Assembly (NCBI RefSeq): GCF_035222375.1
Contig: NC_085889.1
Coordinates: 2,294,001-2,358,000 of the forward strand
Length of the DNA: 64,000 nt
Source: Podospora pseudocomata
Taxonomy: Eukaryota; Ascomycota; Sordariomycetes; Sordariales; Podosporaceae
Direction of reading: 5' to 3'
Shown here: in pieces, positions 32,601 through 44,925 of the stretch
How positions within the stretch are numbered: the stretch's first letter is position 1
Layout: every line of letters starts with the position of its first letter
Made by a program: the position numbers and the translations under genes
Notes under the pieces: model-generated
The model's database searches: none
Told to the model about the DNA's origin: nothing
Seen by the model: only the letters and a program-made list of their open reading frames with translations

Positions 32601-35600
32601 CTAACCGAAATGGGCGCGGATGGTTTGCTGAGCCTCGGGTGAGAACTGAGAGAGTAGTGGTGATGGGTCAGTGCCGGTGCCCTCCAAGAGAAGCTTGGTC
32701 GCTGCCACTACACGAGCCGCATTCTGCCCGCTCAGCGTCTCTCCCTCGAGAGCCTGTGCAACGTAGACGAAAATCTGTGCGGCCCGCCCGGGCGCGGCGA
32801 TGGAAGCATGTTGCCTACAGGAAGCTATTAGTCCAGAGTACCTTGTGAATCACATGACTCATGGGAAGAGCGGTAACTTACTTGCTAATCAAGTCGGCGA
32901 GATAGAGATAACCATATGGTGCTGCTTCCTCGTCGTTGCAGATGGGGAGGTAATTTATCCACTGATCAATGATTTGGTTGGCGTTTGGCACTGCCGAGGC
33001 GTTGTAGTGCAGGATCTTCGCAATGGCAGCGCATGCGTTCTCGGTGGCGTAAACATTGTCTTCGTTCCGCGCATCAGGGACCTGCATGAGCTGGAACAAG
33101 TACTGCAGTGTTCCGGCCAGGAACGTGGCCCACTGCTCACCACCATGACGAGCAGCCACACCGATGCCATAAGCCGCAGCCTGGCGGATAGCCGGCGAGG
33201 GGTCCTGGCAACCACGCACGAGCGCCTCGCTAATCATAGGAGCATAGTTGCCACTGCGGGCACCGCAGTACTCAAGGACGTCGTCCATGATGCAAAGGCC
33301 CCATTGACGCTGCGTTGGGTCATCCGACTTGAGGAAACCTTGATATGTGTCGGCGAGACGCTCAAAGTAGGGGAGGAAGCTCTCGCCGTGGTGTTTGAAG
33401 ACGCAGTGGAAGGCCTTGTTCATATCCGAGAGAAGAGTCTGGTCGTCCTCGATAGCCATCAAGAGTTCCTCAGCGTCATCCTCGGCATCGTCAGTACCAC
33501 CAGCGCGGTGCTCCTCTTCGCGCTGAGCAACACGGTCCTTGTAGTCATCAAGGGTAGAAGTGACTGAATCGATAAACTTGCCCATGCGCTCAGGGCTAAG
33601 GCAGGGCCCACCGATAACCTCGACAGACTCGTAAAAGCACTGATACATCTCCGCCAAGGTATCGACGGCGGGCTCAGCGGAAAGAACTTCAAGGAGCTTG
33701 TCAATGGTCTTGTCCCACAAAAGCCTGAGCTGGTCCGAGGCGGGTCCATATGCTTTCTGGACGCAGCTCAGAAGCTGTGGCACGAGCTTGGCAGAAACAT
33801 ATCTGACAGGATCATGGAAGAAGAATGCCAGGCCGGGGAGAGCGATCTTCTCCATGATCTGATCGGCATAGGGCGCAAACTCATCCTCAAGAACCTGGGC
33901 GTAAACAACCAGGAGCTCAATGGCCATATGTTTGTCCTCCATCGAGCTAGTTCTGATTCCAATCGTCTTTCCACGAAGAGGCACCAGCTCCCAGCCATCT
34001 TCTTGCTGGAACTTCTCAACCTGATCCTCGTCGTCGAGAAGCTGAATGTCAGCCTTGGCGCTGGCCATCTCGAGAAGAGGAGGCATGACCTTGGGCAGAC
34101 AAGGGAGGAAATTTTTGCCCATGACGCGGCACATTCTACCCCAGCAGTGCATAAGATACTGGGCCTGAGGGTCATCGGCCTCGGTAACATTGTCCTGAAT
34201 GGATCCGAGAAGTTGGACAAGCATGGTGGCGTCGTTGCCCAAGCGCTGCTGGCCAACAGCGAGAGCAATGAGAGTCGCGCACTCCATAGCCTTTGCGCGA
34301 AGGAGGCGGTACTCCTTGTCGTTCTCGCGCTGCAATACGCTAACCAACATGGGCATCAGAGTATCGTAATATCTGGCAAACGCCTGCTCGGCCGCGTCGG
34401 CAATAGTGGCGATGGTCGAGAGTGCTTGCTCCTGCACGTACCGCTTCTCGTTCTGGAGGAGCTCATAGAGCTTGGTGAGGAGGCCGTCCAGGTACGGCTC
34501 CAATACGCTCTTCTCGGCCTCTTCACAAAAGTTGACCAAAGCGGCCGCAGCGTGCGACTTGACTCTAGCCTCGGGCGAGTCCAAGACTGGCACGATAGCG
34601 GTCAGAACAACATCGTAAAATTCCTGTTGCATCTTCGGCGCAAAGTCAGTGCTCATCTGGCCCAGAGCATTGCACCCGGCCCATCGGACACGAGGATGGG
34701 GGTCCTTCAGGGCCGGAACAACGAGCTTCAAAACCTGCTCGAGTTCCCCAATCATCTGGTCGCGACAGCCTTCCGAGATGGCAGAAATAGCCATGAGAGC
34801 CGCGTGCCTGTCCCTCCAAGCAGGGGACTGCATCATGCGTGGGAGCCAGGCAAAGGTGGGCTGCAATACGACCATGCCTCCCATCTTGTTCGCCAAGCGG
34901 TCCATGCAGTGCTCTCCAGCTACGTGGTTGTTGTCACTTTCCTGGTCTTCAAGATCGTCGGCCCCAAGCCAATCAGCAGCATCATCGTCATCCTCGCCAA
35001 TGTCGGTCATCAAACTGAGGCACTGAGTGATCATATCCTCGGTGTACTTGGGATCTTTTCTGCACATGGATGGAGCGTAATCAGCGAAAGTAGCCATGAG
35101 CTCCAAAGCATTCTGTCTGCAAAGGTCACTAAGCTCCTTGTCTTGGATCACGGCGATGGAGAACTGGACGAGTCCGCTGAAGTTTGGCTTGAACATCTTG
35201 GGCGAGCTTTCGGCGAGGTCGATGAGGGCCACCAAACCTTTGCTCAAGTCGTCGGAATCTTGAGCTTGCTTGATTGGTGGCAGAATGTTGAGAATTTCGG
35301 GAAGGAGACCAAAGTACTTGGCCTGGTTCTTCCTGCTGAGGTTGCGGAAGAAGGAAGCGAAGGCCTCCATGGCGGCAAGGCGAACCTATTCATGTCAGTA
35401 CAACAAACCCTCAACTATTTTCCAAACAGGACTTTCATACTGAAACTGATTCGTCCTTGAAGGCCTGGGCGAAAACGCCAGCTACCTGCTCCTCATGCTG
35501 TCTCTCAATAATGCCGGGGGTAGTTGTGAACACTCGGAAGGCGGTTTCGCGCTTGCCAGCATCAGGGGCCTGGCTGAGCTGAAAGAGCACCTGCAGCAGG

Positions 35601-36142
35601 TCTGGCCAGGAATCGTCTACAAGCACGTTAGTGGTGGCGCAATTCAGGAGGAAAGGCAGGTCTAGACGAACTGCTATCGTAGTACTGTCTGGCAATCTCG
35701 GCAACCGCGTCACTGATCTTGTTCCGGACGTTCTTATCTGTCTCGGCAAGCAATGTCTTCAGAAGCTCGTTGCGGATGGCCTGGCAAGACACGGCTCCCA
35801 GGGAGATGAAGAGGTCAACATTTTCGGAACTTGGTGTTTTGCGAGTCTTGGATGCTATGCGACGGAAGATGACAGCTGCAAATGTGCGAACCTAGGAAAC
35901 AAGATATCAGCATGATGGCGTTGGTTCACAGGCAAACCAGAGAGGACGAGACGTACCGAGACATCAGGGGAGCTGCTGATCTGCTCGGCCAAGCCCATTA
36001 ATAGGTATTCTGGCCGCTGGCTTGTCCACTGATTCTGCAGAACCTCCTCGGCTTGTGAGCGGACAATGTTGTCTGATGACTGAAGCTGCTGGAGTAGCTG
36101 GCCCAGTTGGGCGCTAACATCTGCGGGCAGAACAGAAGACAT
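32601..36142 (-). CDS. PSE1: Importin beta-3 type karyopherin (Kap121/Pse1)
   Basis: Nuclear import receptor that carries cargo such as ribosomal proteins through the pore with Ran-GTP. Five exons on the minus strand, 36142-35957, 35891-35672, 35616-35441, 35385-32882 and 32814-32601, with introns of 65, 55, 55, 55 and 67 nt (the first four counted from the start as 65, 55, 55 and 67), give 1099 residues, matching the family. The protein is HEAT repeats throughout. The N-terminal part VRTFAAVIFRRIASKT is the importin-beta N-terminal region. Acidic loop DIGEDDDDAADWLGADDLED and the repeat signature AGCNALGQMSTDFAPKMQ are typical of Kap121/importin-5. The last exon begins within LISK|QHASIA and ends RAHFG. 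Only four introns separate the five exons; the first (35892-35956) is 65 nt. Importin-4/Kap123 is less likely because of overall motif order. Confidence 0.93.
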
Positions 36143-37970
36143 GATGTTGTCTGAATCTAAGTTGTATGAGCTGAGAGGCGCTCAAGGGGCCTGCCGATGC
36201 CGTCGTGCTCCAAAGTGGACGTCGTCTGTTTTAGTCAGGACAAAACCAAACTGAGACGTCGAGTGAGCTTTGGGCTCCGGATATGGAAGGACGCGTCGGC
36301 GGGATCGTCGCTACCTGGGGAGGAGGGGGGGCGCTAGGCTGGTCGTCTGGAATGTCGAGGGCGAGATGCTCTGTGGGAGACGCGTCGGGAGTGAAAAAGC
36401 GCGGCGGTTTGTTTAAGTGGGTAAATGTTGTTGACTCTCTGGGCGAGTCGTCGTGAGAGGGGGGTTTTGGTCTATGAAGTGGGAGGGAGAGGGGAGTGCG
36501 ACGATGGTCAATAATTTTTTGATTGGGTCAGGGCTGTTGAGGAGTGGGGGAGGGGCAGTCGAGACAGCTGGCGGAAGGGAAATTTGGTGTTCGTGCAGTG
36601 CCAGCGGGTCCCGCAGTTCTACTCAGACAGAATCTCCCAGGGTAGTCTAATCTGTCTTGACAAGAGAGGATGACGGTCGAATGCAATATGTGGAGAGAGG
36701 GTTAATTTTGTATTTGCAAAGCAAGGGAAAAAGCCACAAGCAACAGAGGGTTTTGAATGTTCACAAGCTTTAGTTCCGGGTGTGGCTTGTGTGTGTGGTT
36801 GTGGTAACAACCTTTAGTGGGGCTGAATGAAGGCGAAACTGAAATATGGTCGTCTGAGTGTGAACACGAGCAAATGGCGTGAACGCCTATCTCTCAACAA
36901 CTGATGCCTGGCCAGCAGGAAAGATAAATATCTCTCCCGACGTGGCTTGTGTGTAGAAATCTGGAAATTTCATTCATCTCACTTCCATGGCTTAAAGTAT
37001 GATAGGGCTGAGATTATAGGCCGGCTAGGCAGGTTGGTCACTTGTCACTCACTGCCCTTGCTTGAACTTTATGGTTGGGTGACAACGCATCCAGCTCGTT
37101 CCTGACATCCAATTCCATGGATGCCAGCTGTCAGCTTTTCCATTTGCAGTGCACGCCGCCCAAACCACCAACGCCCTCCGGTTGCTTTTAGTTTTCACCT
37201 CCAGCTTCACAAAGGAAACATTTCCCACGATGATACCGGGAGCTCTATTAGGTGGTGTCATTGGTGGGGCATATCTATCACCAACATAGTGTAGAGAGGA
37301 GTGTGCGATCTGCATGAGGTACAATCGGGACGATATGCCTGTATTTTGCATCCCGGACTTTAAACATGTTTACTCTCTCTGGAGATACTACAGCAACCGT
37401 TGCAGCGAGCCGGTGAACATGTCGATGGTACCGCCGGCGTCAAAGACAACCGTCACGCTGGGCTGTTGGGCCAAGCGGCGATAACAGCGAAAGGTGATTC
37501 CGATAAGAAATATTGCGGGGTTGTAGGGTCATCAGGCCAGGGCTGGCCTGACATTCACAACAGGATATCGGGAACAGAGGAGGTGATGCCGGAATATACA
37601 GAAACCCCAGCACAGCCTCCAAATATCGCCAGTTGTCTCTGAAAAGTATACAGGTTGTCCAGCCAGGAATCACCGCGTTGCTCCCCTCTGCTGCAGCATG
37701 GATCTGTTTATGATTCTGATGCTGACCCCGCATCGCCCTGGAGCTCCGTCATAGCACCCGTGCCACCCTTGTTCAAAGCGACCACCTCAACAGACAGTCA
37801 GAGACAACACCCACTCGTTGTTCCTCTCCTTGACCACCCAACAGTGACCTGACCTGACCTACAGCTGTGACACAACTCTGAATCCCAAACTTTGGCATCT
37901 CAAATAAGCCCACCGTCGAGTCTTACATAAACCGAATCCTATCGAGAACTATCATCAGCTACCACCCACC
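36143..37970. promoter_or_regulatory. Divergent region between the importin and SDS23-like genes
   Basis: About 1.8 kb with both promoters facing outward. No gene is visible; short frames show no coding character. The 100 bases before the ATG at 37971 are C/A-rich, as for a fungal leader. Confidence 0.5.
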
Positions 37971-39645
37971 ATGGACATCCCTGGTGCTCAAGAGAGCGCT
38001 GCCAACAGCTCCAACAGCTCACTGGGCGCAACTCTCTCGACTTCCCAGACTGAGCGCAACAAATCTGGCCATATTGCTGCTCATAGACAGAGCTTTGCCG
38101 AGGACCAGAGACGCCCTCCTCCTTCCCCTCGCAGCCATCGACACCCATCTCTCACCCAACAAGCCGTCCAAGAGCTTATGAACCACCCCCCAATCAACCG
38201 ACACGCCAATCCCCAGTATGCCGGTAGGAACTGGCAGGAAATTGCAGTCGGGGAATTGGCTGTGGCAGATGATGTGAAGTGGACCGATCTTGACGAGAGT
38301 GTTCAGGATGCCACGCTGGTATGTTTCTTAGCTACTTACTCCAATGCGACCCGGCTACTCCATGCTGATACCTCACCTCTCGGTAGACACTCCTCAAAAA
38401 CCATCCCACCAATGCGGTCCTTGTACGAGAGACCCCCACATCAAAACGAGCCATCTCCACGTTTGACTACAGCGATCTGAACGCCTACTTATTGGTGGTG
38501 GTCGGGCTTGCGAAACCTGAGGAGGAGCGGATCGAGCTATACGACCACATCGCGAAGAGTGCCCAGGCCCAGACACCTGTAGCACTCCGGGAGATCCAGC
38601 CTATTCTGAAGAAGAGCGAACTGGTAGCTTTGCCGGCCGAGGCAACTTTGGACGCGGCTGTGGAGGTTTTCGGAAGCGGCATCCATCGGTTACTGATTAC
38701 CAACAGCGCTGGAGAGGTTATTGGAATTCTGAGCCAGCTCCGTCTGCTCGAGTTCTTCTGGAAGGAAGCGGTCAATTTTCCTGTTATTGACCGTCTGTAC
38801 GGGAGCGTGCTGCGAGATCTTCAGATTGGTAGCACTCAGATCATCGCTGTCAAGTAAGTCGTCGTCGCATCACTTGCTAAGTTCCTGTTCCGGTTATCGG
38901 GCTAACTTGGGATCCTAGTGCCGATGGGCCTCTCGCTGATGCCCTTCTGTTGATGCACAACGAGGGCCTGACTTCGGTTGCAGTGGTCGATCAAGGCCTC
39001 AACGTGCTCGGGAATATTTCAACAGCAGATCTGAGGCTTTTGACCAGTACGAACAACCTGCCCCTTCTCAAGCGCTCGTGCATGCACTTCATCAGTGTTA
39101 TCCTCAACGAGCGTGGCGTCGAACATGGCCGTGATTCTTTCCCGGTTTTTTACGTCAATCCTTACTCCACACTTGCGCACACAGTGGCCAAGCTCGTTGC
39201 GACAAGATCTCACCGGATGTGGGTTGTCGAGACGGCTTCACCTTCCCCTAGTGCTCCCGCTACACCGTTACTCCAGCCGGTTCAGCTTGGAGTTACGGCT
39301 GCAACGGCTCCTCCACCTACGTCAGTCACTGGTGTTGGGTCGTCATCAAGCCCTGGCCCACAACCAACTGTTCTTGTTTCTTCGCAAACCCCCTCAGCGC
39401 CCCAATCGCCGCTGCCAGGACAGTCATTCTCTTCGGTGCCTTCTGCCAGCTTGCCTGGGGCACATGTTTCTGGGAGGTTGTCCGGGGTTGTCTCGCTGAC
39501 AGATGTGCTGAATCTCTTTGCCAAATCGAGCGGGCTTCGGCCTTCGGATCCCTCGGAGCAGAGGGCTCGGAGAAGACGGAGCTCGAGTGCATCTGTCCGG
39601 CCAAGTTTGGATGCGGGGAGAGGAAGCGTTGACTTTAGGAGGTAG
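37971..39645 (+). CDS. SDS23: CBS-domain protein of the Sds23/Moc1 family
   Basis: Sds23-type proteins regulate PP2A-like phosphatase activity, cell-cycle progression and stress or nutrient responses in yeasts. Three exons, 37971-38318, 38387-38853 and 38919-39645, with introns of 68 and 65 nt, give 513 residues. The disordered Ser/Asn-rich N-terminus is followed by paired CBS modules with family signatures, including [66 protein letters not shown] and [21 protein letters not shown] Ser/Pro/Thr-rich linker (about 370-450) precedes a final [14 protein letters not shown]. The C-terminus is Ser/Arg-rich, likely phosphorylated. It diverges from the importin gene and converges on the formamidase gene. 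Family assignment is firm; the role is by analogy. Confidence 0.92.
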
Positions 39646-39988
39646 TACATCTTTTATGGCTGAAGCATGGAAAATACTGTCATTACTCAGCACGAGCCGC
39701 TCTCCTGTATTGTTGCATTGTGTTAGGAGGGGAAGAGAGTGGCATTTGCCTTTTTTGGAAGAAGAAAGGAGGGCATCATGACAGAATTCCTAATTATGCG
39801 AATCACACAAGTTTCATACTGTTCCTGGGAACGATGGCGAAAACAGACAGACCTATGATGATGATGACGGCATGGGCGGGACTCGTCTTGATAGCACAGA
39901 ATCAACTGATATTAGAAGCTGGGAATAAAAAAACCTCATGAGTTTGTACTATACTAAAAACTTTGTGTCTCGAACCATTTTCGTCTCT
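39646..39988. other. Convergent intergenic region, SDS23-like and formamidase genes
   Basis: Short shared 3' flank of 343 bp with AT-rich stretches near 39925-39965 that may contain polyadenylation signals. No gene is seen. Confidence 0.5.
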
Positions 39989-41536
39989 CTACTCCTTATA
40001 ATTCAACCCCCCACCAAAGCTAACCTCGCTGTTTTTGCCGGCGGTGGTGACCACCTCGCCTTCTGTCTTTCCGGTCTCAAAGGCGCAGCGTCCCATGTCT
40101 AGCTTTTTGACGGGGATGGCAGAGGGAGAGATGTCAAAGTCGAAGATGTCCATCGGCAGACCCAGGGTGGTGCAGGCGTTGGGGATGTCGACGATGCCGG
40201 CGACGTGGCCCTGGATGGGGGCGCAGGAGAGGAGGAGGTAGATTTGGTAGTCGGAGTAGCCGAAGCGGCGGAGGTATTCGATGCAGCGGAGGGTGGTCTG
40301 GCGGTAGGCCACCGCCACGTCGAGGTAGTGTTGTTTGCCGTGTTGGTCGACGGAGAAGCCCTAGGTACCTAGGCGTTAGCAAGAGGGATGGGGAGGGGGA
40401 AAGGGGGGGGGGTTACCTCAAAGTAAATGTACCTCCCTGGACCAAAATGGGGCTCTACCGGACCGGGGATGTAAATCGGGGATGTGAGAGAGAGCTGGGA
40501 AACGCCGGACTTGATGACGGAGAAGTTGATCGTGATTATCCCTGCCATCTCGATGGCGCCGCAAAAGGAGATCTCGCCGTCGCCTTGGGAGAAGTGGAGG
40601 TCGCCTACGGAGAAGTTGGCGCCGGGGACGTGGACGGGCAGGTAGACTTTTGAGCCGCGGGAGAGGTTTTTGATGTCGCAGTTGCCGCCGTGCTCGGGGC
40701 GGCCGGGGATTGTGCGGGCGCCTTGGAGGCCGACTTTTTCTTTTGTATTTGGGTCTGCAGAGCCGGCGTGGACGTTGAGGGGTTGGGGGCTGGGTGTTGG
40801 GTTAGTAGGGAAAGAAAAAGGGGGAAGGGGAGGCAAACGGCAGGGCGACGTCTCGGTCGAGCTTGTTGGCGGCGATGAGCTCGGCTTCGCGCTTGTTCCA
40901 GGTGTCGAGGACTTCTTGGGAGGGAGCACAGCCGAGGATGCCGGGGTGGATGAGGCCGGCGAACTTGACGTGGGGGATGTGGCGGGAGGTGCAGTAGATC
41001 CCTTCAAAATCCCAGATGGCTTTGGCTGCGGAGGGGTAGAGCTCGTCAAGGAAGCCACCCTTTCGTTTTGTTGTCAGCATGAGATGGGGAGAGAACGGGA
41101 GGAAAGGGCAACAAACACCATTGGACTTGTCAAAAATGCCCGTGAAGCCCCATGGCTGGTCCTCAAAGGGCTGGACATCCATGATCTCTACGAGAAGGGC
41201 ATCACCTGGCTCGGCGTTTTCAATGGCGAACGGGCCGGACAGGTAGTGAACACGGGTGAGGTCGACATTCTTGATGTCGTCCGCGGAGTCGTCGTTCTTG
41301 ATTTGGCCGCCGGTCCAGTCCAGACATTCAATCTTGACCGTCTCGCCATCTTTGATGGTGGCTGCTGGAGGGATGTCTGGGTGCCACCTGTTCTGTAGGA
41401 GGGTTCCTGGGTGTTAGTCAACATGTCCAAGATGAAGAAGGAGAGCCATGAGAAAAGTTACATGAAGGTATGGCTGCTCAGAAGCCGGCTTGTCAAAGTC
41501 AACCTTGCAAACGGTGCGGATAGCGGACTTGCCCAT
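39989..41536 (-). CDS. Formamidase (FmdA/AmdA family)
   Basis: Hydrolyses formamide to formate and ammonia, a nitrogen-scavenging step. Five exons on the minus strand, 41536-41462, 41392-41117, 41059-40839, 40789-40417 and 40360-39989 (introns 69, 57, 49 and 56 nt), give 438 residues, close to fungal formamidases. Strong signatures are IECLDWTGGQIKNDDS, RVHYLSGPFAIENAEPGD, QPWGFTGIFDK followed by NGGGFLDE, AIWDFEGIYCTSRHIP, GLIHPGILGCAPS, LNVHAGSADP, GGNCDIKNLSRGSKVYLPV and VGDLHFSQGDGEISFCGAIE. The second splice is best read with donor GTTTGT, because it alone gives NGGGF in phase. The C-terminal exon holds the YRQTTLRCIEYLRRFGY segment. No signal peptide, so cytosolic. A TATA-like site lies about 100 bp upstream. 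Acetamidases of the same family cannot be excluded by sequence alone. Confidence 0.92.
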
Positions 41537-42116
41537 GGCTACTAATGAGGTTAAGAAAGACACGGGAAAAAGGAAGAGGAAAGTATCAACTGTTTGGATA
41601 TTCAGTATCATACGCCTCATGCAAAACAGGACCCAGCTCTATATATACAAATCTCACGCATCCCTCGTGAAGCTACCCCGCATCCCATGTGTTCCTCTCT
41701 TCACCTCGCAGGTCATGTAAACCAAAGAGAACGACGTAATGACATCCAGAAAAGCCACTATCATCGTCCTGCAGGAGGGCTATCAGTGAACGCCGAGACT
41801 CTCTTGCATCCCAGACCCACGCCGTTGGAGGAAGCTACTGCAGCATTCGCAGTGTTCTTGGACGGCCCCCGCACGCTCCACCACGGCAGACGAGGTGGGA
41901 AGAGGGGCCGTGATAAGAAGGCTACTGCAAAGGTATCCATATACAAATAGGAATTGAGGCCGGAGATAACGCGGACTGCTGAGGTCCAAGCATCATCCAT
42001 TGGCCAATAACAAAACGTGAGAGCAATGGCCTTGAGAAAAGAGATAGGAAATGGCATTTCCAACTTGGATCCGTCAGTCATCCTCATCTGTCAGAATCAC
42101 TGATGCGAAAACCGCC
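41537..42116. promoter_or_regulatory. Formamidase promoter region and 3' flank of the next gene
   Basis: About 580 bp with the formamidase TATA-like element and otherwise no recognisable gene. Confidence 0.5.
41640..41647 (-). promoter_or_regulatory. TATA-like box of the formamidase gene
   Basis: TATATATA lies about 104 bp upstream of the formamidase ATG in otherwise mixed-composition DNA, a normal distance for a fungal TATA element with a short leader. Confidence 0.45.
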
Positions 42117-43373
42117 TCATTGCTCAGTTATCGGTCTTGCCTCTGGGTGTGGATCTGTCTCGGAGTAGGCAGGCGGCTTGTCGTGGAGTGTATCGAGTTT
42201 GTCGAGGCTCAGGCTTAGGAACTTTTGCTTATTCTTCCACTCGACCTGACCGGCTGCAAACTCTTCGGCCTCGGCCGGGGCCGGAGGGGGGTCGGTGATC
42301 TTGGTAATGAGATAGGCAGTGCTCTGTTGGGTGTTAGTCATTACCCTCGTGGTTTCTTCGCCGGACAAAGGGAGAAGACTTACAGCTTCGGCAATGCCAT
42401 AAATCAACACTCCCAACAATGGAGTCTTCAACAACGTGTAAAATCCAATGCCGAATCCAAACAAGAGCCCCTCACGGCTCCGGAACCACTGTTTCTTCTG
42501 CTCCTTGGTAAACTTGATTCTCGCAAAGTAGGGCTCCAACAGCTCTCTGACCAGGCCTCTACTAGCAAAGTAGCTCTGCAAGAAGATAACCAGATACCTC
42601 CTAGGCAGCAGAATCCCCGTTCCGAAGATAATCCCGGCCGGTCCCAGCCCGACAGCCTTGTTAAACGTGTAGAAACTAGCAGCAGGCAGCACAAACCGCC
42701 CCACATACGGCAAATAACTCAGCAAAAACACCCCCAAGCTAATCGCGCCCCGTCTCGCGAACCGAAACAGAAACATACTCACGTTCTCCGCCGTGCTCGT
42801 CGAGTTGGTGCTCCCATCGCTCTTCTTGTACAATCTCAGGCTGGGGTAGTACATAGCCCTCAGCTTGGACGGGTCCTCGTCATGCTTATGTTTCTGAATA
42901 TACGTCATATCCACCCACTGCAGGCTATCCATGAACAAGTCGTCGAGAGTAGGTGTGATGTAGCGGACCAGGCTCATGAAGAAGAGGGGAAATTGGAGGA
43001 CATGCTCTTCGATGAAGGTGAAGAATGACTCGTCCCAGGGGATGTTGACGAAGAAGGAGAGCACCCAGAAGAGAATCCGGAGGAGGACGAGAGGGATGAC
43101 GATGAGAAGACGAATGGCGATTCCTGCTCCGACGGCGATGGCAGCTTGCTTGTAGTGCTCAGAAGTGAAGAGGCCCGGGTTTTGCATCGCGCGGTGGGCT
43201 GGTGGGTGTCAGAATCAAATCTCAAATATAGATAGGAGTGAAAACATACCACCAACCATGGTCAGTTGGGCGCCTCGGAGGATGGCGTTAAAGTCGAAGT
43301 GGGAGACATCGAGTTTCTGTTTGAGCTTGTCTTTGTCCAGCTGATCTATCAGCGGTTTTTGATTTGAAGCCAT
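42117..43373 (-). CDS. Multi-pass membrane protein, UsgS-like
   Basis: Three exons on the minus strand, 43373-43250, 43198-42384 and 42323-42117, with introns of 51 and 60 nt, give 381 residues. The start MASNQKPLIDQLDKDKL leads through a short amphipathic region (HFDFNAILRGAQLTMVGAH, formed across the first splice) to hydrophobic helices including AIAVGAGIAIRLLIVIPLVL, LRILFWVLSFFVNI and FPLFFMSLVRYITP, then a conserved-looking loop DLFMDSLQWVDMTYIQKHKH and further helices (ISLGVFLLSYLPYVGRFVL, LVIFLQSYFASRGLV). The arrangement resembles ascomycete proteins annotated as transmembrane protein UsgS; I assign this from memory of the pattern and the function is unknown. The second intron is a multiple of three and open, so its retention would add 20 residues. 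Confidence 0.8.
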
Positions 43374-43849
43374 CTTGGCTGCGGGATTTGGTGAATGTCT
43401 GCCTGTTTCTGTCTTTGACTCTTCTGCTGTATAGTGAATGGTGTTGCTTGAGCCCGAGACAGCTTGATATACAGGTATGGATGTGTTTTAAGCTTCAAGC
43501 TTCAAGCTTCGAGGCGGCATCTAAGATGTGCCCCTGCCGATGATGTCAACTGTCCCAAGTGGACTGCTAGTAAAACTCGGCTAAGCCGGAAATGGGGTTG
43601 ACGGGTCCTGGCCCCGCTCTCGAGGGTCGGATGGTAGCACAGATGCATATTTGATAAGGAGCTACGCTTAGATCACGTCGACGTTGGTGTTACGTCAAGT
43701 ACCCTCAAACAGAATCAATTTCTGCGTCACAACGGAGCCTGGCTACGAGTTGACATAGCTTTCTTCTAAAGGTCGGCACGCCAACTAAACTTAGCGATCA
43801 GATCTAAAAAAGACTTTTAACATTAATTAAAGCTAAATATTCTGTAAAT
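43374..43849. promoter_or_regulatory. Upstream region of the UsgS-like gene
   Basis: Carries a short AAGCTTCAA repeat (about 43491-43511), then grades into AT-rich DNA at 43806-43865 that marks the edge of the repeat block. No gene is seen. Confidence 0.45.
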
Positions 43850-44415
43850 ATATATTTGTTAAAGTTTTGGAAGACAGTGGGGCCACAAAGAACCAATCAG
43901 GACTGGACCGGGCGATCGAGCGGGGCTCACGGTCCAGGTGGACAGAACGGACCAATAATATGGGGACTGGGGACCGCGGCGGAGCTCACGGTCCACGGTC
44001 CAGCATCGGCTAATTAGGAGTGGACCGAGGACTGTCTGTAAGTTAACGGTCTACGGTCCTAAGGTCTATATATACAGAGAAACTAGCTAGTATAGATAGA
44101 TAGTTCCGTTGTCACGGGTAGCACAGGTTGACAGGTTAATGACAGTAGTATTCAGCTAAGCTACAGTCTGGGCTCTATTCCGTCAGGTATGAGCAGGCTC
44201 TATTGTCAAGACGTAGCTCAAAGAGCTACAAACAGGTCTCGCGGCAGCGAGATGCAAAATCTTTCTAGTCGCATTGGCCCGTGCTCTGCACGTGCCAAGC
44301 TCCATCAGCGAGTCAACGACAGCCACGGAGCAACCGCCGTGACATCCGTAATATATAATATAAGTTATAATTGTTAATATTTAGACTGTTGTAATCGAGA
44401 TAAGTTATTTATTAT
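43850..44415 (+). mobile_element. Decayed LTR-like repeat fragment
   Basis: Alternating GC-rich and very AT-rich DNA with no open frame. The GC-rich part repeats CGGTCC or its complement many times (about 43905-44065), like the U3 region of an LTR. A TATA-proximal block at 44061-44107 (GGTCTATATATAC then a G-poor stretch ending GTTCCG) matches the minus strand of the LTR at 44926-45356, differing by transitions only. The 3' part (about 44345-44415) is almost pure AT. Boundaries are uncertain; I use the start of AT-rich DNA and the start of the next LTR. Confidence 0.5.
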
Positions 44416-44822
44416 TGTTAACGTGTGGCACATAATAGGTGCCAGGTAAGACTCAGGTGTTGAGGTACTGGGAAAGTCTTTCAACTTCTTCCCCACAAAC
44501 CTACCCGGGAGACATCAAAGGAAGATTTGTCAGCTGTCGAAGGATATCGAAGTCCATAGAACTTAGCTATACCATCCATAGTTTAGTTGTCCCACAGAAT
44601 ACCTTGCTACTCTATGGGGGCCTAGTGCCCCGCAGAGCCTGCTGGAAGACCAGCACACTTGTATAAGTAGACCTCTCCTCTCCTCTCAATCCTGTATGTA
44701 GAATAAGTAAGCATAAGCAAGAATATAAGTCAATGACATACATGCACTAAAAGCCTCTGTGTTAGACTACGTACAAGCACTCAAAGCCTCTGTACTGTGA
44801 CGTCTTGCTCACTGTGATAACA
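44416..44822 (+). mobile_element. Solo LTR candidate, 407 bp
   Basis: Begins TGTTAACG and ends GATAACA, so the ends form the inverted pair TGTTA/TAACA with the canonical TG...CA termini. It contains a TATAAGTAGACCTCTC promoter-like site near 44662, then a stretch with two copies of GCACT(A/C)AAAGCCTCTGT, as seen near transcript starts of fungal LTRs. No protease, integrase or reverse transcriptase sequence lies next to it. The flanking five bases (ATTAT and GTGGC) do not match, so no target-site duplication survives. A Copia or Gypsy origin cannot be decided. Confidence 0.6.
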
Positions 44823-44925
44823 GTGGCCTTGCTTCCTTCAGCACTGCTGTCGTATCCCCCTTTTCTCCAGCTTCCGCTACGCACTGCTACAAGCGCATAG
44901 TTCGCTGTAGCTCCCCTGTAGGTAC

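Noticed and set aside
33814-35460. Open frame of 548 codons antisense to the importin gene
   Set aside because: Shadow of codon bias. It crosses a sense intron and has no recognisable domain.
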